The notes under the pieces are model-generated. The model was not told the origin of the DNA and did no database searches. It saw only the letters and a list, made by a program, of their open reading frames with translations. Source: Sporomusa sp. (GTDB lineage: Bacteria; Bacillota_C; Negativicutes; Sporomusales; Sporomusaceae). From it: a DNA stretch of 8,714 nucleotides. The stretch lies in the NCBI GenBank assembly GCA_029256645.1, contig JAQSXM010000140.1:1-8714 (forward strand). The letters are read 5' to 3'. Each line of letters opens with the position of its first letter. Within the stretch, counting starts at the first letter, position 1. The position numbers and the translations under genes are program-made. This document shows positions 1 to 6,679 of the stretch, one piece after another.

Positions 1-829
1 TTTTATTAGCAACTTCTCCTGACGTTGCTTTGAGCGCCAATGCCAAGTCTTTGTTGTCAATCTCTCTAAGTACAAGCTGAAGTGATCTGTCATCAAGCAG
101 CACAATATCCTCAAAGACAAACATCCGTTTCTTAATTTCCTCTGCCAGTTCAGGATTCTGCACTTCCATATTCTCAATAATTGTGCGCTCAGTAGTCCTG
201 TCAACCCGATTAAGAATCTCGACTATCGAATCAACGCCACCAGCCGCTGTAAAGTCCTGAGTTACCAGTGATGACAGTTTGCGCTCTAAGATTCTTTCAA
301 CATCGCGGATAACATCTGGTGATGTACGGTCCATTGTCGCAATACGCCGGGCAACATCTACCTGCCGTTCAGGCGCTAATGCCGAAACAATGGCTGCTGA
401 CTGCTCAGGTTGAAGATATGCCATAATTAGTGCAATGGTTTGTGGGTGTTCATTCTGAATGAAGTTAAGTAATTGACTTGGATCAGTTTTGCGAGCAAAA
501 TCAAAAGGCCGTATTTGGAGACTTGTAGTCAGGCGGTTAATAATTGATACCGCTTTTTCTGCTCCTAATGCCTTTTCCAATACTTCGCGGGCATAATCCA
601 AACCACCATTGCTAATATATTCCTTAGCTAAACACATTTGATGAAATTCAGTTAGTACTTTATCTTTTTGTTCTTGGGATAATTTGCGTTGATTAGCAAT
701 TTCCAGCGTTAACTTTTCTATTTCGTCTTCACGCATGTGTTTTAGTATTTGGGCCGAGATATCTGGACCTAAAGCGATTAATAAAATTGCTGCTTTTTGT
801 TTGCCTGTCAATTCGTTTGACTGGTACAT
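1..829 (-). CDS. fliG: Flagellar motor switch protein FliG (3' end outside window)
   Basis: FliG is the cytoplasmic rotor protein that sits on the MS ring, contacts the stator MotA for torque and takes part in direction switching with FliM/FliN. The 276 residues visible start MYQSNELTGKQKAAILLIAL, the usual FliG opening. The N-terminal FliF-binding domain covers about residues 1-105, the middle domain carries the EHPQ motif at 127-130, a Gly-Gly linker lies near 196-198, and the MFVF motif at 236-239 opens the C-terminal torque domain with LLDDRSLQLVLREID. About 60 residues of the normal 335-340 are beyond the left edge, including part of the torque domain. The ATG at 827-829 follows GGGAGGGG with 8 nt spacing and lies 17 nt after the fliF stop, so it is translated from the same message. 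Nothing looks damaged in the visible part. Confidence 0.97.
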   Translation of the reverse strand, partial: MYQSNELTGKQKAAILLIALGPDISAQILKHMREDEIEKLTLEIANQRKLSQEQKDKVLTEFHQMCLAKEYISNGGLDYAREVLEKALGAEKAVSIINRLTTSLQIRPFDFARKTDPSQLLNFIQNEHPQTIALIMAYLQPEQSAAIVSALAPERQVDVARRIATMDRTSPDVIRDVERILERKLSSLVTQDFTAAGGVDSIVEILNRVDRTTERTIIENMEVQNPELAEEIKKRMFVFEDIVLLDDRSLQLVLREIDNKDLALALKATSGEVANK

Positions 830-846
830 GGCCTAGACCCCTCCCA

Positions 847-2397
847 CTATTCTTCTGCCAGCCAAGTCTTGATCAGCTGAGCAACATCTTCAGGTCGCGA
901 TTTTGCATATTTCTCAACAGTACTTCGTTGTTCGGCCCGTTCTTTTTCCTGAGCAGTTAGTTCCTGAATCGCAGCCTGTGCCTCAACATCAGCAAGAGGC
1001 TGCGGCTGAATAGCAAGGGCCTCGACAAACTCAGCTTCTTGTTCACGACGTTGAATACGCCTTCGAATCAAATAAAGTATGGCTATAATAGCAATAATGA
1101 TAAGTCCCACTTTAACCATAAGCGCCTGTTGTTGTTGTTTAGTATTTTCTTCTTCATCTTTTCGCTGCTTATCTGCCAGTTCAGTGCTGAATTGAATACT
1201 TTCTACAGCGACACTATCGCCGCGAGAGGGGTTAATTCCAATCGCACTGGCTACTGTTTTACTCAGGCTATCCTGTTGAGGCTTAGGCACTGCCGCATCA
1301 ACAAGAACAGCCACAGTTACCCTTTTAATAGACCCTGGGGTACTTACCACTTTTTCTTTGGTTTCATTTATTTCATAGTTACGTGTTACTTCTTTTTTCT
1401 CATAATTGGATTGAGAATTATTGCTAGTTACATACCCTGGAATGTTAGAGGTAGTGCCGGGAACACCGCCCGGGGCACCCGAGTTGCCTGTATAATTTTC
1501 GTTCACTTCCTGAGAACTGCGGATGATACCTTTATCATCGACAACAGGTTCGAAAGTCTGCCTGTCCATAGTACGTTGATCAAAATTGAGTTCAACATTG
1601 ACTCTGGCAGCTGCTTTACCTATTCCCAGTGTCTGATCAAGTAAAGATTGAACATTTTTTTGCAGATCGTCTTGAACCTTCTTTGTCATTTCAAACTGAG
1701 TCAAAGTCGTCGTGCCTGCCATCTGTGCTTCTTCCGACTGATCGTTCAAAACCCGGGCAAGATTATCAACAACAGTAATGTTCTCCGGCTTCAAGCCTTG
1801 AACACTATGACCCACCAGGTTAACAATGCCTTTAACCTGTTGTGGTGATAATTGGGTTGATGGTTTAAGCTTAAGCATAATAGAGGCCGTAGCAGGCTTC
1901 TCGCTTTTTTTATAGAGGCTGTCTTCAGACATGACAATATGAACCCTGGCTTTTTCCACTTCTTCCATCTGCTCAATCGTCCGGGTGAGTTCCCCTTGGA
2001 TAGCCTGCAATAACTGAACCTTATTTTGGAACTCAGTTGCACCAAATTTATTCTGTTCAAATATTTCAAACCCTTTGTTTCCCCTTGGCAAACCCTGGCT
2101 GGCTAAATCAAGCCGAAGTTTGTGTACATCTTTGGATGGCACTAAAACTACAGTGCCATTACTGCCAGTTTGAACTTCATAAGGAACTTTCATTTCTTTT
2201 AACTTCGCAGTAACTTTACCTGCATCTTCGGCCTCAAGAGTAGTAAATAAAGGCACATTATCAGGGCGGCCGCCCCACCAGTAGCTCCAAGACAGAATAG
2301 CTAAAAATATGCATGCGGCTGTACCAAGAATAATGTACCTGTGTTTATTATTCATATTTTGCCAAAGGCGCAGAGACTGTTCTTTCAAGTCAGCCAT
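847..2397 (-). CDS. fliF: Flagellar MS-ring protein FliF
   Basis: FliF forms the membrane-embedded MS ring on which the rod, the export gate and the FliG rotor are assembled. The 516-residue product has the family's usual length and plan: a short cytoplasmic N-terminus, a membrane segment at about 21-41, a long external part with the ring-building modules (about 45-420), a low-complexity Gly/Ser/Asn/Pro stretch at about 301-330 in the region that forms the collar in known structures, a run of glutamines at 421-424, a second membrane segment at about 425-444 followed by RRRIQRR, and a cytoplasmic tail. The end, RPEDVAQLIKTWLAEE (501-516), is the FliG-binding peptide. The ATG at 2395-2397 follows AAAGGGTGGAGAC. 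The gene is in operon order between fliE (92 nt gap) and fliG (17 nt gap). It looks intact. Confidence 0.98.
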   Translation of the reverse strand: MADLKEQSLRLWQNMNNKHRYIILGTAACIFLAILSWSYWWGGRPDNVPLFTTLEAEDAGKVTAKLKEMKVPYEVQTGSNGTVVLVPSKDVHKLRLDLASQGLPRGNKGFEIFEQNKFGATEFQNKVQLLQAIQGELTRTIEQMEEVEKARVHIVMSEDSLYKKSEKPATASIMLKLKPSTQLSPQQVKGIVNLVGHSVQGLKPENITVVDNLARVLNDQSEEAQMAGTTTLTQFEMTKKVQDDLQKNVQSLLDQTLGIGKAAARVNVELNFDQRTMDRQTFEPVVDDKGIIRSSQEVNENYTGNSGAPGGVPGTTSNIPGYVTSNNSQSNYEKKEVTRNYEINETKEKVVSTPGSIKRVTVAVLVDAAVPKPQQDSLSKTVASAIGINPSRGDSVAVESIQFSTELADKQRKDEEENTKQQQQALMVKVGLIIIAIIAILYLIRRRIQRREQEAEFVEALAIQPQPLADVEAQAAIQELTAQEKERAEQRSTVEKYAKSRPEDVAQLIKTWLAEE

Positions 2398-2489
2398 GTC
2401 TCCACCCTTTCAGTTAAGGAAAAGTAACTCAATAATATATATTAGACAAAAGGTATTCTCGGTAATGCGGGCCCGTTTTCAGTTCAGCA
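2398..2489. other. fliE-fliF intergenic gap (92 nt)
   Basis: This is the only gap longer than 20 nt inside the flagellar gene run. It contains the fliF ribosome binding site, a GGGCCC palindrome near 2469-2474 and the 12-nt palindrome TAATATATATTA at 2433-2444. A -10-like TATATT can be picked out on the minus strand, but no acceptable -35 sits upstream of it, so I do not call a promoter. There is no T-tailed hairpin, so I do not call a terminator either. Read-through from fliE into fliF is the simplest reading. Confidence 0.4.
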
Positions 2490-2792
2490 TTACACCTGCA
2501 TCCTCATTACTTCCTGATAAGCGTCGACAACCTTATTGCGAACCTGCATTGTAAGTTGCAGCGCAATCGATGCTTTTTCAGCGGCAATTGTTACCTCAGC
2601 TACGTCCTCAATTTTACCTGCAGCAAGATTTAGTGATGCCTGTCGAGATTCGCCCTGCAGATTATTAACGCTCGTTAACGCATCTTTCAAGTATTCACCA
2701 AAAGCCTTTTCTGGCTGTTGGGAGCTGTCAACAGCACTTGTTCCGGTTAGCGTACCCTTCACAGGCAACATTTTTAAAGCTTCAATTTTCAT
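2490..2792 (-). CDS. fliE: Flagellar hook-basal body complex protein FliE
   Basis: FliE joins the MS ring to the proximal rod and is exported by the flagellar type III system early in assembly. The 100-residue product matches the family length. It has a variable N-terminus (about 1-28), then the helical conserved part from FGEYLKDALTSVNNLQ (about 31-46), and the family signature IAAEKASIALQLTMQVRNKV with the terminal YQEVMRMQV. No signal peptide is present, as expected for an export substrate of the flagellar apparatus. The start ATG at 2790-2792 lies 10 nt after the flgC stop, and that stop is part of its Shine-Dalgarno (TAGGAG, 7 nt spacing), which suggests translational coupling with flgC. 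It looks intact. Confidence 0.96.
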   Translation of the reverse strand: MKIEALKMLPVKGTLTGTSAVDSSQQPEKAFGEYLKDALTSVNNLQGESRQASLNLAAGKIEDVAEVTIAAEKASIALQLTMQVRNKVVDAYQEVMRMQV

Positions 2793-2802
2793 GTCTATTC
2801 TC

Positions 2803-3237
2803 CTATCTTCCTATATCCAAAGCCTTGGCAGCCATGCTTTTAGCTGCGTTGACCGCCGCTACGTTAGCCTCGTAAGCTCTTGAAGCAGTAATCATATCAA
2901 CCATTTCAGTGACAATATTCACATTTGGCATTTCTACATATCCCTCGCGGTTAGCATCCGGATGATTCGGATCATACATAAGTTTAAGCGGAGCATTGTC
3001 TTTAATAATACCGGTTACCCGCACACCATCGCCTGCATCAACTTGACGGGAAAGCATCTGACTAAAAGAGGCCTGACCAGAACGTGGTTCAAATACTACC
3101 ATTTGTCGATGATAGGCACCGCCATCAGCTGTTCGGGTAGTATTAGCATTGGCTATATTATTAGAGATAACATCCATACGCAGGCGCTCGGCTGTCATGC
3201 CCGAAGCGGCAGCATCAATAGCCCTGAACAATCCCAT
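2803..3237 (-). CDS. flgC: Flagellar basal-body rod protein FlgC
   Basis: FlgC is one of the proximal rod subunits of the flagellar axis. The 144-residue protein opens with MGLFRAIDAAASGMTAERLRM and the rod/hook family motif SNNIANANTTRT (about 25-36), which belongs to the N-terminal coiled segment shared by axial proteins. The C-terminus MVDMITASRAYEANVAAVNA (about 112-131) is the matching conserved helix. The length is normal. The ATG at 3235-3237 is 2 nt beyond the flgB stop, and its Shine-Dalgarno AAGGGAG lies inside the last codons of flgB, so flgB and flgC translation are probably coupled. No irregularity was seen. Confidence 0.97.
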   Translation of the reverse strand: MGLFRAIDAAASGMTAERLRMDVISNNIANANTTRTADGGAYHRQMVVFEPRSGQASFSQMLSRQVDAGDGVRVTGIIKDNAPLKLMYDPNHPDANREGYVEMPNVNIVTEMVDMITASRAYEANVAAVNAAKSMAAKALDIGR

Positions 3238-3239
3238 AA

Positions 3240-3653
3240 TTAGCGTCTCCCTTCATTAATCGCAGACTTAATTCCCGAAAAATATTTACTCAGTTGTTGA
3301 GCAATAGCGTCATAATACATAGAATTTTTGGACAGGTTGGCCATCTCACTGTCTATATCTACATTATTGCCATCATTTCGTAGTGAGGTAGTAGTAATTG
3401 TGTTAACAGTAGGTTTGATGTCCATCATCCCTGATTTTAGAGGCATATGGCGTTCGTGAGTCCGGGCAAGTGGCTTACTGTCAGTACTCAATGCCAATTC
3501 CAATTGATCCTCAAAACTTACTTCGCTTTTTTTAAATTCCGGGGTATTTACATTCGCGATATTGTTACTGATTACTTTATGGCGAAGTGAGGCTGCGCCC
3601 AACGCTTTTTCCAATATCGAAACCTGTGGTGATTTTAAAAGTGAGTTAAGCAT
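3240..3653 (-). CDS. flgB: Flagellar basal-body rod protein FlgB
   Basis: FlgB is a proximal rod subunit and the first gene of the flagellar run here. With the start chosen at 3651-3653 the protein has 137 residues and begins MLNSLLKSPQVSILEKALG, like other FlgB proteins. It then carries SNNIANVNTPEFKK (about 29-42), the axial-protein signature, and ends with a helical segment containing YYDAIAQQLSKYFSGIKSAI. A longer in-frame start at 3686 would add 11 residues (MNVSKINRRAA) but has no ribosome binding site, whereas the chosen ATG follows a perfect AGGAGG with 6 nt spacing. The gene is followed after 2 nt by flgC. It is separated from codY by a terminator and a leader of about 200 nt, so it probably has its own promoter. 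Confidence 0.96.
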   Translation of the reverse strand: MLNSLLKSPQVSILEKALGAASLRHKVISNNIANVNTPEFKKSEVSFEDQLELALSTDSKPLARTHERHMPLKSGMMDIKPTVNTITTTSLRNDGNNVDIDSEMANLSKNSMYYDAIAQQLSKYFSGIKSAINEGRR

Positions 3654-3659
3654 TGCTGC

Positions 3660-3665
3660 CCTCCT
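3660..3665 (-). promoter_or_regulatory. flgB ribosome binding site
   Basis: AGGAGG on the minus strand, 6 nt before the ATG at 3651-3653. It is a full match to the anti-Shine-Dalgarno core and decides the flgB start in favour of the 137-residue form over the upstream in-frame ATG at 3684-3686. Confidence 0.85.
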
Positions 3666-3854
3666 GTTGATTTTAGATACATTCATATTGTTACTAACGG
3701 TACTTGAAATCTTTAATATTATGCATATTTCTACATAATACGCAAAATTCCTCTAAAAATCTGCTTAAGTTTTATAAATAGGGCCAAAGTCCTACCGGTA
3801 TATATGAGGTTTAGGTATTGGGCACTATAAACTCTGGGCATGCCATATTCTAAC
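3666..3854 (-). promoter_or_regulatory. codY-flgB leader, probable flagellar operon promoter region
   Basis: About 190 nt of AT-rich non-coding sequence lie between the codY terminator and the flgB ribosome binding site, so the flagellar operon promoter should be here. The best -10-like element on the minus strand is TATTAT at 3735-3740, but the hexamer 17 nt upstream (CAGATT) is a poor -35. TATAAA (about 3771-3776) and TATAGT (about 3827-3832) also lack good -35 partners. I found no clear sigma-D/sigma-28 site (TAAA, about 15 nt, GCCGATAT). A TACCGGTA palindrome lies at 3793-3800. The position is convincing as a promoter region, but no exact promoter can be assigned. Confidence 0.4.
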
Positions 3855-3887
3855 AAAAAAAATCCAGCTGTATAAATACAGCTGGAT
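3855..3887 (-). terminator. Rho-independent terminator downstream of codY
   Basis: On the minus strand an 11-bp perfect stem (ATCCAGCTGTA, loop TTTA, TACAGCTGGAT; 3862-3887) is followed directly by a run of eight T residues (3855-3862, the first shared with the stem end). It begins 12 nt beyond the codY stop codon. The plus strand has no T-run on the other side, so it works in one direction. It ends the upstream housekeeping transcript and insulates the flagellar operon from it. Confidence 0.93.
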
Positions 3888-3899
3888 AAATATACAAGT

Positions 3900-4676
3900 T
3901 TATTTCTTTAATTTTTTTAATTCATCTAATAAACGCTCATTTAGTACTTTAATATAGGTTCCTTTCATACCAAGGGACTTTGATTCAATTACACCCGCAC
4001 TCTCAAACTTCCGCAGTGCATTTACAATAACTGAGCGGGTGATGCCGACGCGGTCGGCTATTTTGCTGGCGACCAGAAGCCCTTCATTGCCTTCAAGTTC
4101 ACTTAGAATATGCATAACAGCCTCTAGTTCAGAGTAAGACAATGTGCCTAACGCAACTTGTACAGTAGCCTTTTTCCGGGCTTCCTCTTCAATTTTCTCA
4201 CTGCGGTCTCTAAGCATTTCCATACCAACAACCGTAGCACCATACTCCGCCAATACCAAATCATCATCGGTAAACTCAGCACTGAATTTGGCAACAATCA
4301 GCGTGCCAATTCGTTCACCAACACCATGAATTGGTACAATAGTGGTAAATTTATCATTAAACATACAACTTGTTCCATCACTAAATGTGCATAGGCCGCC
4401 TTCTAGTCGAAGATTAGGCGACGTTAGATCAATTTTTTGTAACCATGAAACATAGCGTTCCGGGAATTTACCCAGTTGAAGTACTTTATCCCGCATGAGA
4501 TCGCATTCAAAATCATCAATTAAAGCAAACCCTAAAACAGAACCATCCTTGCTGACAATATAAACATTAGCGGCCATAACTGAGCTAAGTACTGTAGAAA
4601 CCTCACTATATTCAACGTTTTCAGATTTCTGAAGCAGTTTGTTGATTGTACGAGTGCGTTCCAATAATGATAACAT
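3900..4676 (-). CDS. codY: GTP/branched-chain amino acid-sensing global repressor CodY
   Basis: CodY is the Bacillota nutritional regulator that binds DNA when isoleucine/valine/leucine and GTP are plentiful and represses stationary-phase, uptake and, in B. subtilis, motility genes. The 258-residue product has the expected length (about 259). The N-terminal GAF effector domain covers about 1-155, with pocket region CTFSD near 96-100 and [13 protein letters not shown] at 144-156. A linker helix EEEARKKA follows, then the winged helix-turn-helix [20 protein letters not shown] (203-222) and the almost invariant wing [11 protein letters not shown]. The arginine corresponding to B. subtilis Arg61 is not in the same place (LMRDK here), so the effector pocket may differ. 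The ATG at 4674-4676 follows AAGGTAGGGG with 7 nt spacing. An upstream in-frame TTG at 4697 has no site of its own. It is 38 nt from hslU and is closed by a terminator. Confidence 0.97.
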   Translation of the reverse strand: MLSLLERTRTINKLLQKSENVEYSEVSTVLSSVMAANVYIVSKDGSVLGFALIDDFECDLMRDKVLQLGKFPERYVSWLQKIDLTSPNLRLEGGLCTFSDGTSCMFNDKFTTIVPIHGVGERIGTLIVAKFSAEFTDDDLVLAEYGATVVGMEMLRDRSEKIEEEARKKATVQVALGTLSYSELEAVMHILSELEGNEGLLVASKIADRVGITRSVIVNALRKFESAGVIESKSLGMKGTYIKVLNERLLDELKKLKK

Positions 4677-4683
4677 TAATATT

Positions 4684-4693
4684 CCCCTACCTT
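4684..4693 (-). promoter_or_regulatory. codY ribosome binding site
   Basis: AAGGTAGGGG on the minus strand, ending 7 nt before the ATG at 4674-4676. It supports the 258-residue CodY starting [15 protein letters not shown] instead of a form extended to the in-frame TTG at 4695-4697, because that TTG lies immediately next to (overlaps the approach to) this site. Confidence 0.7.
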
Positions 4694-4714
4694 TCAAAAT
4701 TAAGACAAATTAAG

Positions 4715-6109
4715 CTATAAAATATAGTGACTTAAATCTTGATTAACAACTATGTGGTCTAGTTTAGATTTGACATACTCACGGTTAATGATGACGAGCC
4801 GTTCAATCGCGTCAGGAGCATCAAACGCCAGATCTTCCAAGAGTTTCTCTAATATAGTGTGCAACCGGCGAGCTCCAATGTTTTCAGTCTGGGCATTTAC
4901 CTTGCACGCGATGTCTGCCAGTTCATCAATAGCGTCCTCTGTAAACTCAATTTTTATACCTTCAGTCTCAAGAAGACTAATATATTGCTTTATTAACGCA
5001 TTGGCTGGCTCAGTTAATATCTGACGCAAGTCTTCTTTTGACAGATTGGTCAGTTCAACCCGGATTGGAAATCGTCCTTGCAATTCAGGTATTAAGTCAG
5101 ATGGTTTTGACACATGGAAGGCGCCTGCGGCAATAAATAAGATATGATCAGTTTTCACAGGTCCATATTTACTGACAACGGTAGAGCCTTCCACAATCGG
5201 CAGGATGTCACGCTGAACTCCTTCCCGCGAAACATCAGGTCCGGAGCTATGCCCCCTGCCAGCTATCTTGTCAATTTCATCGAGAAAGATAATGCCTGAG
5301 TTCTCGGCAAGACTGACTGCGCTTGTTGTAACCTCATCCATATCAATTAGCTTTTGTGCTTCTTCTTGGATAAAGATTTTTCGGGCGTTAGCAATGGTTA
5401 CTTTACGTTTCTTTTGCTTCTTAGGGATTAAGTTACCGAGCATATCCTGTATATTCATACCCATTTCTTCAATTCCGGTTCCAGCAAACATCCCCATCGC
5501 CGGTTGAGTAGCATCTTCGACTGTAATCTCTATGAGTTCGTCTTCGAGTTCACCACTACTCAAACGTTTACGCCACCATTCACGACCAGTGTTGAATGAT
5601 TGAGACTCTTCAGGCTCTGGTGGTTTATCCTGATTAGTCCCCATACCACCAGAAAACAGCATTTCAAATGGATTACGGAGCGATTCTTTTTTTACCGGTG
5701 GAACAAAGTGATCAAGAATACGTTCGTCCGCCAACTCTTTAGCCTTATCATTTACTTCAATTATTTTATGTTGTTTAACCATGCGGATTGATGTTTCCAC
5801 CAAATCACGCACCATTGATTCGACATCACGCCCAACATAACCTATCTCAGTAAACTTAGTTGCTTCGACTTTAACAAAAGGAGCATTCACAAGCTTGGCC
5901 AGACGCCTGGCTATTTCTGTTTTACCAACACCTGTAGGACCAATCATTAAAATATTCTTAGGGATAATCTCTTCCTTAAGCTCTGCTGGCAGTCTCTTAC
6001 TGCGCCAACGATTTCTTAGAGCCACGGCCACTGATCTTTTTGCCTGCTGTTGACCGATTATGTACTTGTTTAATTCATTGACTATCTCTTTTGGTGTAAG
6101 TTCCAGCAA
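4715..6109 (-). CDS. hslU: ATP-dependent protease ATPase subunit HslU (ClpY)
   Basis: HslU is the AAA+ unfoldase that caps the HslV peptidase and threads proteins into it in the cytoplasm. With a TTG start at 6107-6109 it has 464 residues, close to B. subtilis ClpY. Visible are the Walker A GPTGVGKT (57-64), pore loop GYVG (90-93), a charged intermediate domain (about 105-240), Walker B IIFLDE (273-278), sensor 1 ILFIAAGAF (323-331), arginine finger in LQGRF (Arg346), sensor 2 GARR (412-415), and the C-terminal tail DLSHYIL that docks into HslV. The ATG at 6113-6115 directly abuts a GGGGGG run, too close for a ribosome, whereas the TTG two codons on is 6 nt away and gives [10 protein letters not shown], aligned with the E. 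coli start MSEMTPREIV. If the ATG is used the protein gains two residues. It lies between hslV and codY. Confidence 0.96.
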   Translation of the reverse strand: MLELTPKEIVNELNKYIIGQQQAKRSVAVALRNRWRSKRLPAELKEEIIPKNILMIGPTGVGKTEIARRLAKLVNAPFVKVEATKFTEIGYVGRDVESMVRDLVETSIRMVKQHKIIEVNDKAKELADERILDHFVPPVKKESLRNPFEMLFSGGMGTNQDKPPEPEESQSFNTGREWWRKRLSSGELEDELIEITVEDATQPAMGMFAGTGIEEMGMNIQDMLGNLIPKKQKKRKVTIANARKIFIQEEAQKLIDMDEVTTSAVSLAENSGIIFLDEIDKIAGRGHSSGPDVSREGVQRDILPIVEGSTVVSKYGPVKTDHILFIAAGAFHVSKPSDLIPELQGRFPIRVELTNLSKEDLRQILTEPANALIKQYISLLETEGIKIEFTEDAIDELADIACKVNAQTENIGARRLHTILEKLLEDLAFDAPDAIERLVIINREYVKSKLDHIVVNQDLSHYIL

Positions 6110-6115
6110 AATCAT

Positions 6116-6121
6116 CCCCCC
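6116..6121 (-). promoter_or_regulatory. hslU ribosome binding site (G-run)
   Basis: AAAGGGGGG on the minus strand between the hslV stop and hslU. The G-run touches the in-frame ATG at 6113-6115 but is 6 nt from the TTG at 6107-6109, so it favours the TTG as initiator. Pairing to the anti-Shine-Dalgarno needs a G-U pair in place of the usual A. Confidence 0.6.
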
Positions 6122-6127
6122 TTTAGA

Positions 6128-6658
6128 CTATAACTCTTCAACCGTAATATGGTCGTTCGTATACACGCAAATATTTGCGGCAATTTCCAGTGCTGTACGG
6201 ACAATAGCATCAGCAGTCAATGTAGAGTGCTGTACCAGCGCCCTAGCAGCCGCCAGGGCATAAGGCCCCCCGGATCCAATAGCGGTTACACCATCATCTG
6301 GTTCAATAACCTCACCATTACCAGAAATAATAAGAAGATGCTCGGCATCAACGACAATAAGAAGCGCTTCTAACCGCCTTAAAACCCTATCAGAACGCCA
6401 TTCTTTTGCAAGTTCAACTGCTGCTCTCATCATGTTTCCATTAAACTCTTCGAGCTTTCCTTCAAACTTTTCAAACAAAGTAAATGCATCAGCTACCGAA
6501 CCGGCAAACCCGGCTAATACTTTACCATGGTAAAGTCGGCGGACTTTCTTTGCATTATGCTTCATTACTGTATTTTGACCAAAAGTTACCTGCCCGTCAC
6601 CTGCTATGGCAGTTTTCCCCTGATAGCGAACCGCGACAATTGTTGTAGCATGAAACAT
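6128..6658 (-). CDS. hslV: ATP-dependent protease proteolytic subunit HslV (ClpQ)
   Basis: HslV is the N-terminal-nucleophile peptidase of the HslVU (ClpQY) two-ring protease, related to proteasome beta subunits. The 176-residue protein is of normal length and starts [10 protein letters not shown], followed by AGDGQVTFG (19-27), the [11 protein letters not shown] lysine segment (33-43), [19 protein letters not shown] (45-63) and [15 protein letters not shown] (127-141). The expected catalytic Thr is residue 5 (Thr5-Thr6), behind a four-residue MFHA leader, with probable helper residues Asp21 and Lys38. Leaders of this kind are known in Bacillota HslV. An in-frame GTG at 6665-6667 lies within the Shine-Dalgarno GGAGGTGAT (8 nt before the ATG), so the ATG at 6656-6658 is the start. 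It is 21 nt from xerC and ends 18 nt before the hslU TTG. Confidence 0.97.
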   Translation of the reverse strand: MFHATTIVAVRYQGKTAIAGDGQVTFGQNTVMKHNAKKVRRLYHGKVLAGFAGSVADAFTLFEKFEGKLEEFNGNMMRAAVELAKEWRSDRVLRRLEALLIVVDAEHLLIISGNGEVIEPDDGVTAIGSGGPYALAAARALVQHSTLTADAIVRTALEIAANICVYTNDHITVEEL

Positions 6659-6662
6659 AAGT

Positions 6663-6671
6663 ATCACCTCC
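6663..6671 (-). promoter_or_regulatory. hslV ribosome binding site
   Basis: GGAGGTGAT, a full-length match to the 16S rRNA 3' end, with GGAGG placed 8 nt before the ATG at 6656-6658. It is the strongest such site in the window and rules out the GTG contained within it as the start. Confidence 0.88.
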
Positions 6672-6679
6672 GAGGAAAT

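Noticed and set aside
1039..1644. 201-codon open frame on the plus strand
   Set aside because: It lies wholly antisense to fliF, has no ribosome site or recognisable family, and its composition is what is expected of a shadow frame.
1791..2069. 92-codon minus-strand frame inside fliF
   Set aside because: It is out of frame with the intact and clearly recognisable FliF sequence and looks like no known protein.
3654..3686. Longer FlgB N-terminus starting at 3686 (MNVSKINRRAA)
   Set aside because: No ribosome binding site precedes it, while a perfect AGGAGG directs the ATG at 3653 and family members start there.
3735..3755. Possible CodY box (AATTTTGCGTATTAT) upstream of flgB
   Set aside because: Only 9 of 15 positions match AATTTTCWGAAAATT and the right half is lost; such matches are common by chance in AT-rich DNA.
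3781..3832. Imperfect long hairpin in the flgB leader (GCCCAATACCTA pairing with TAGGACTTTGGC)
   Set aside because: Pairing is broken by an internal loop, a bulge and a mismatch; it does not resemble a known riboswitch or leader.
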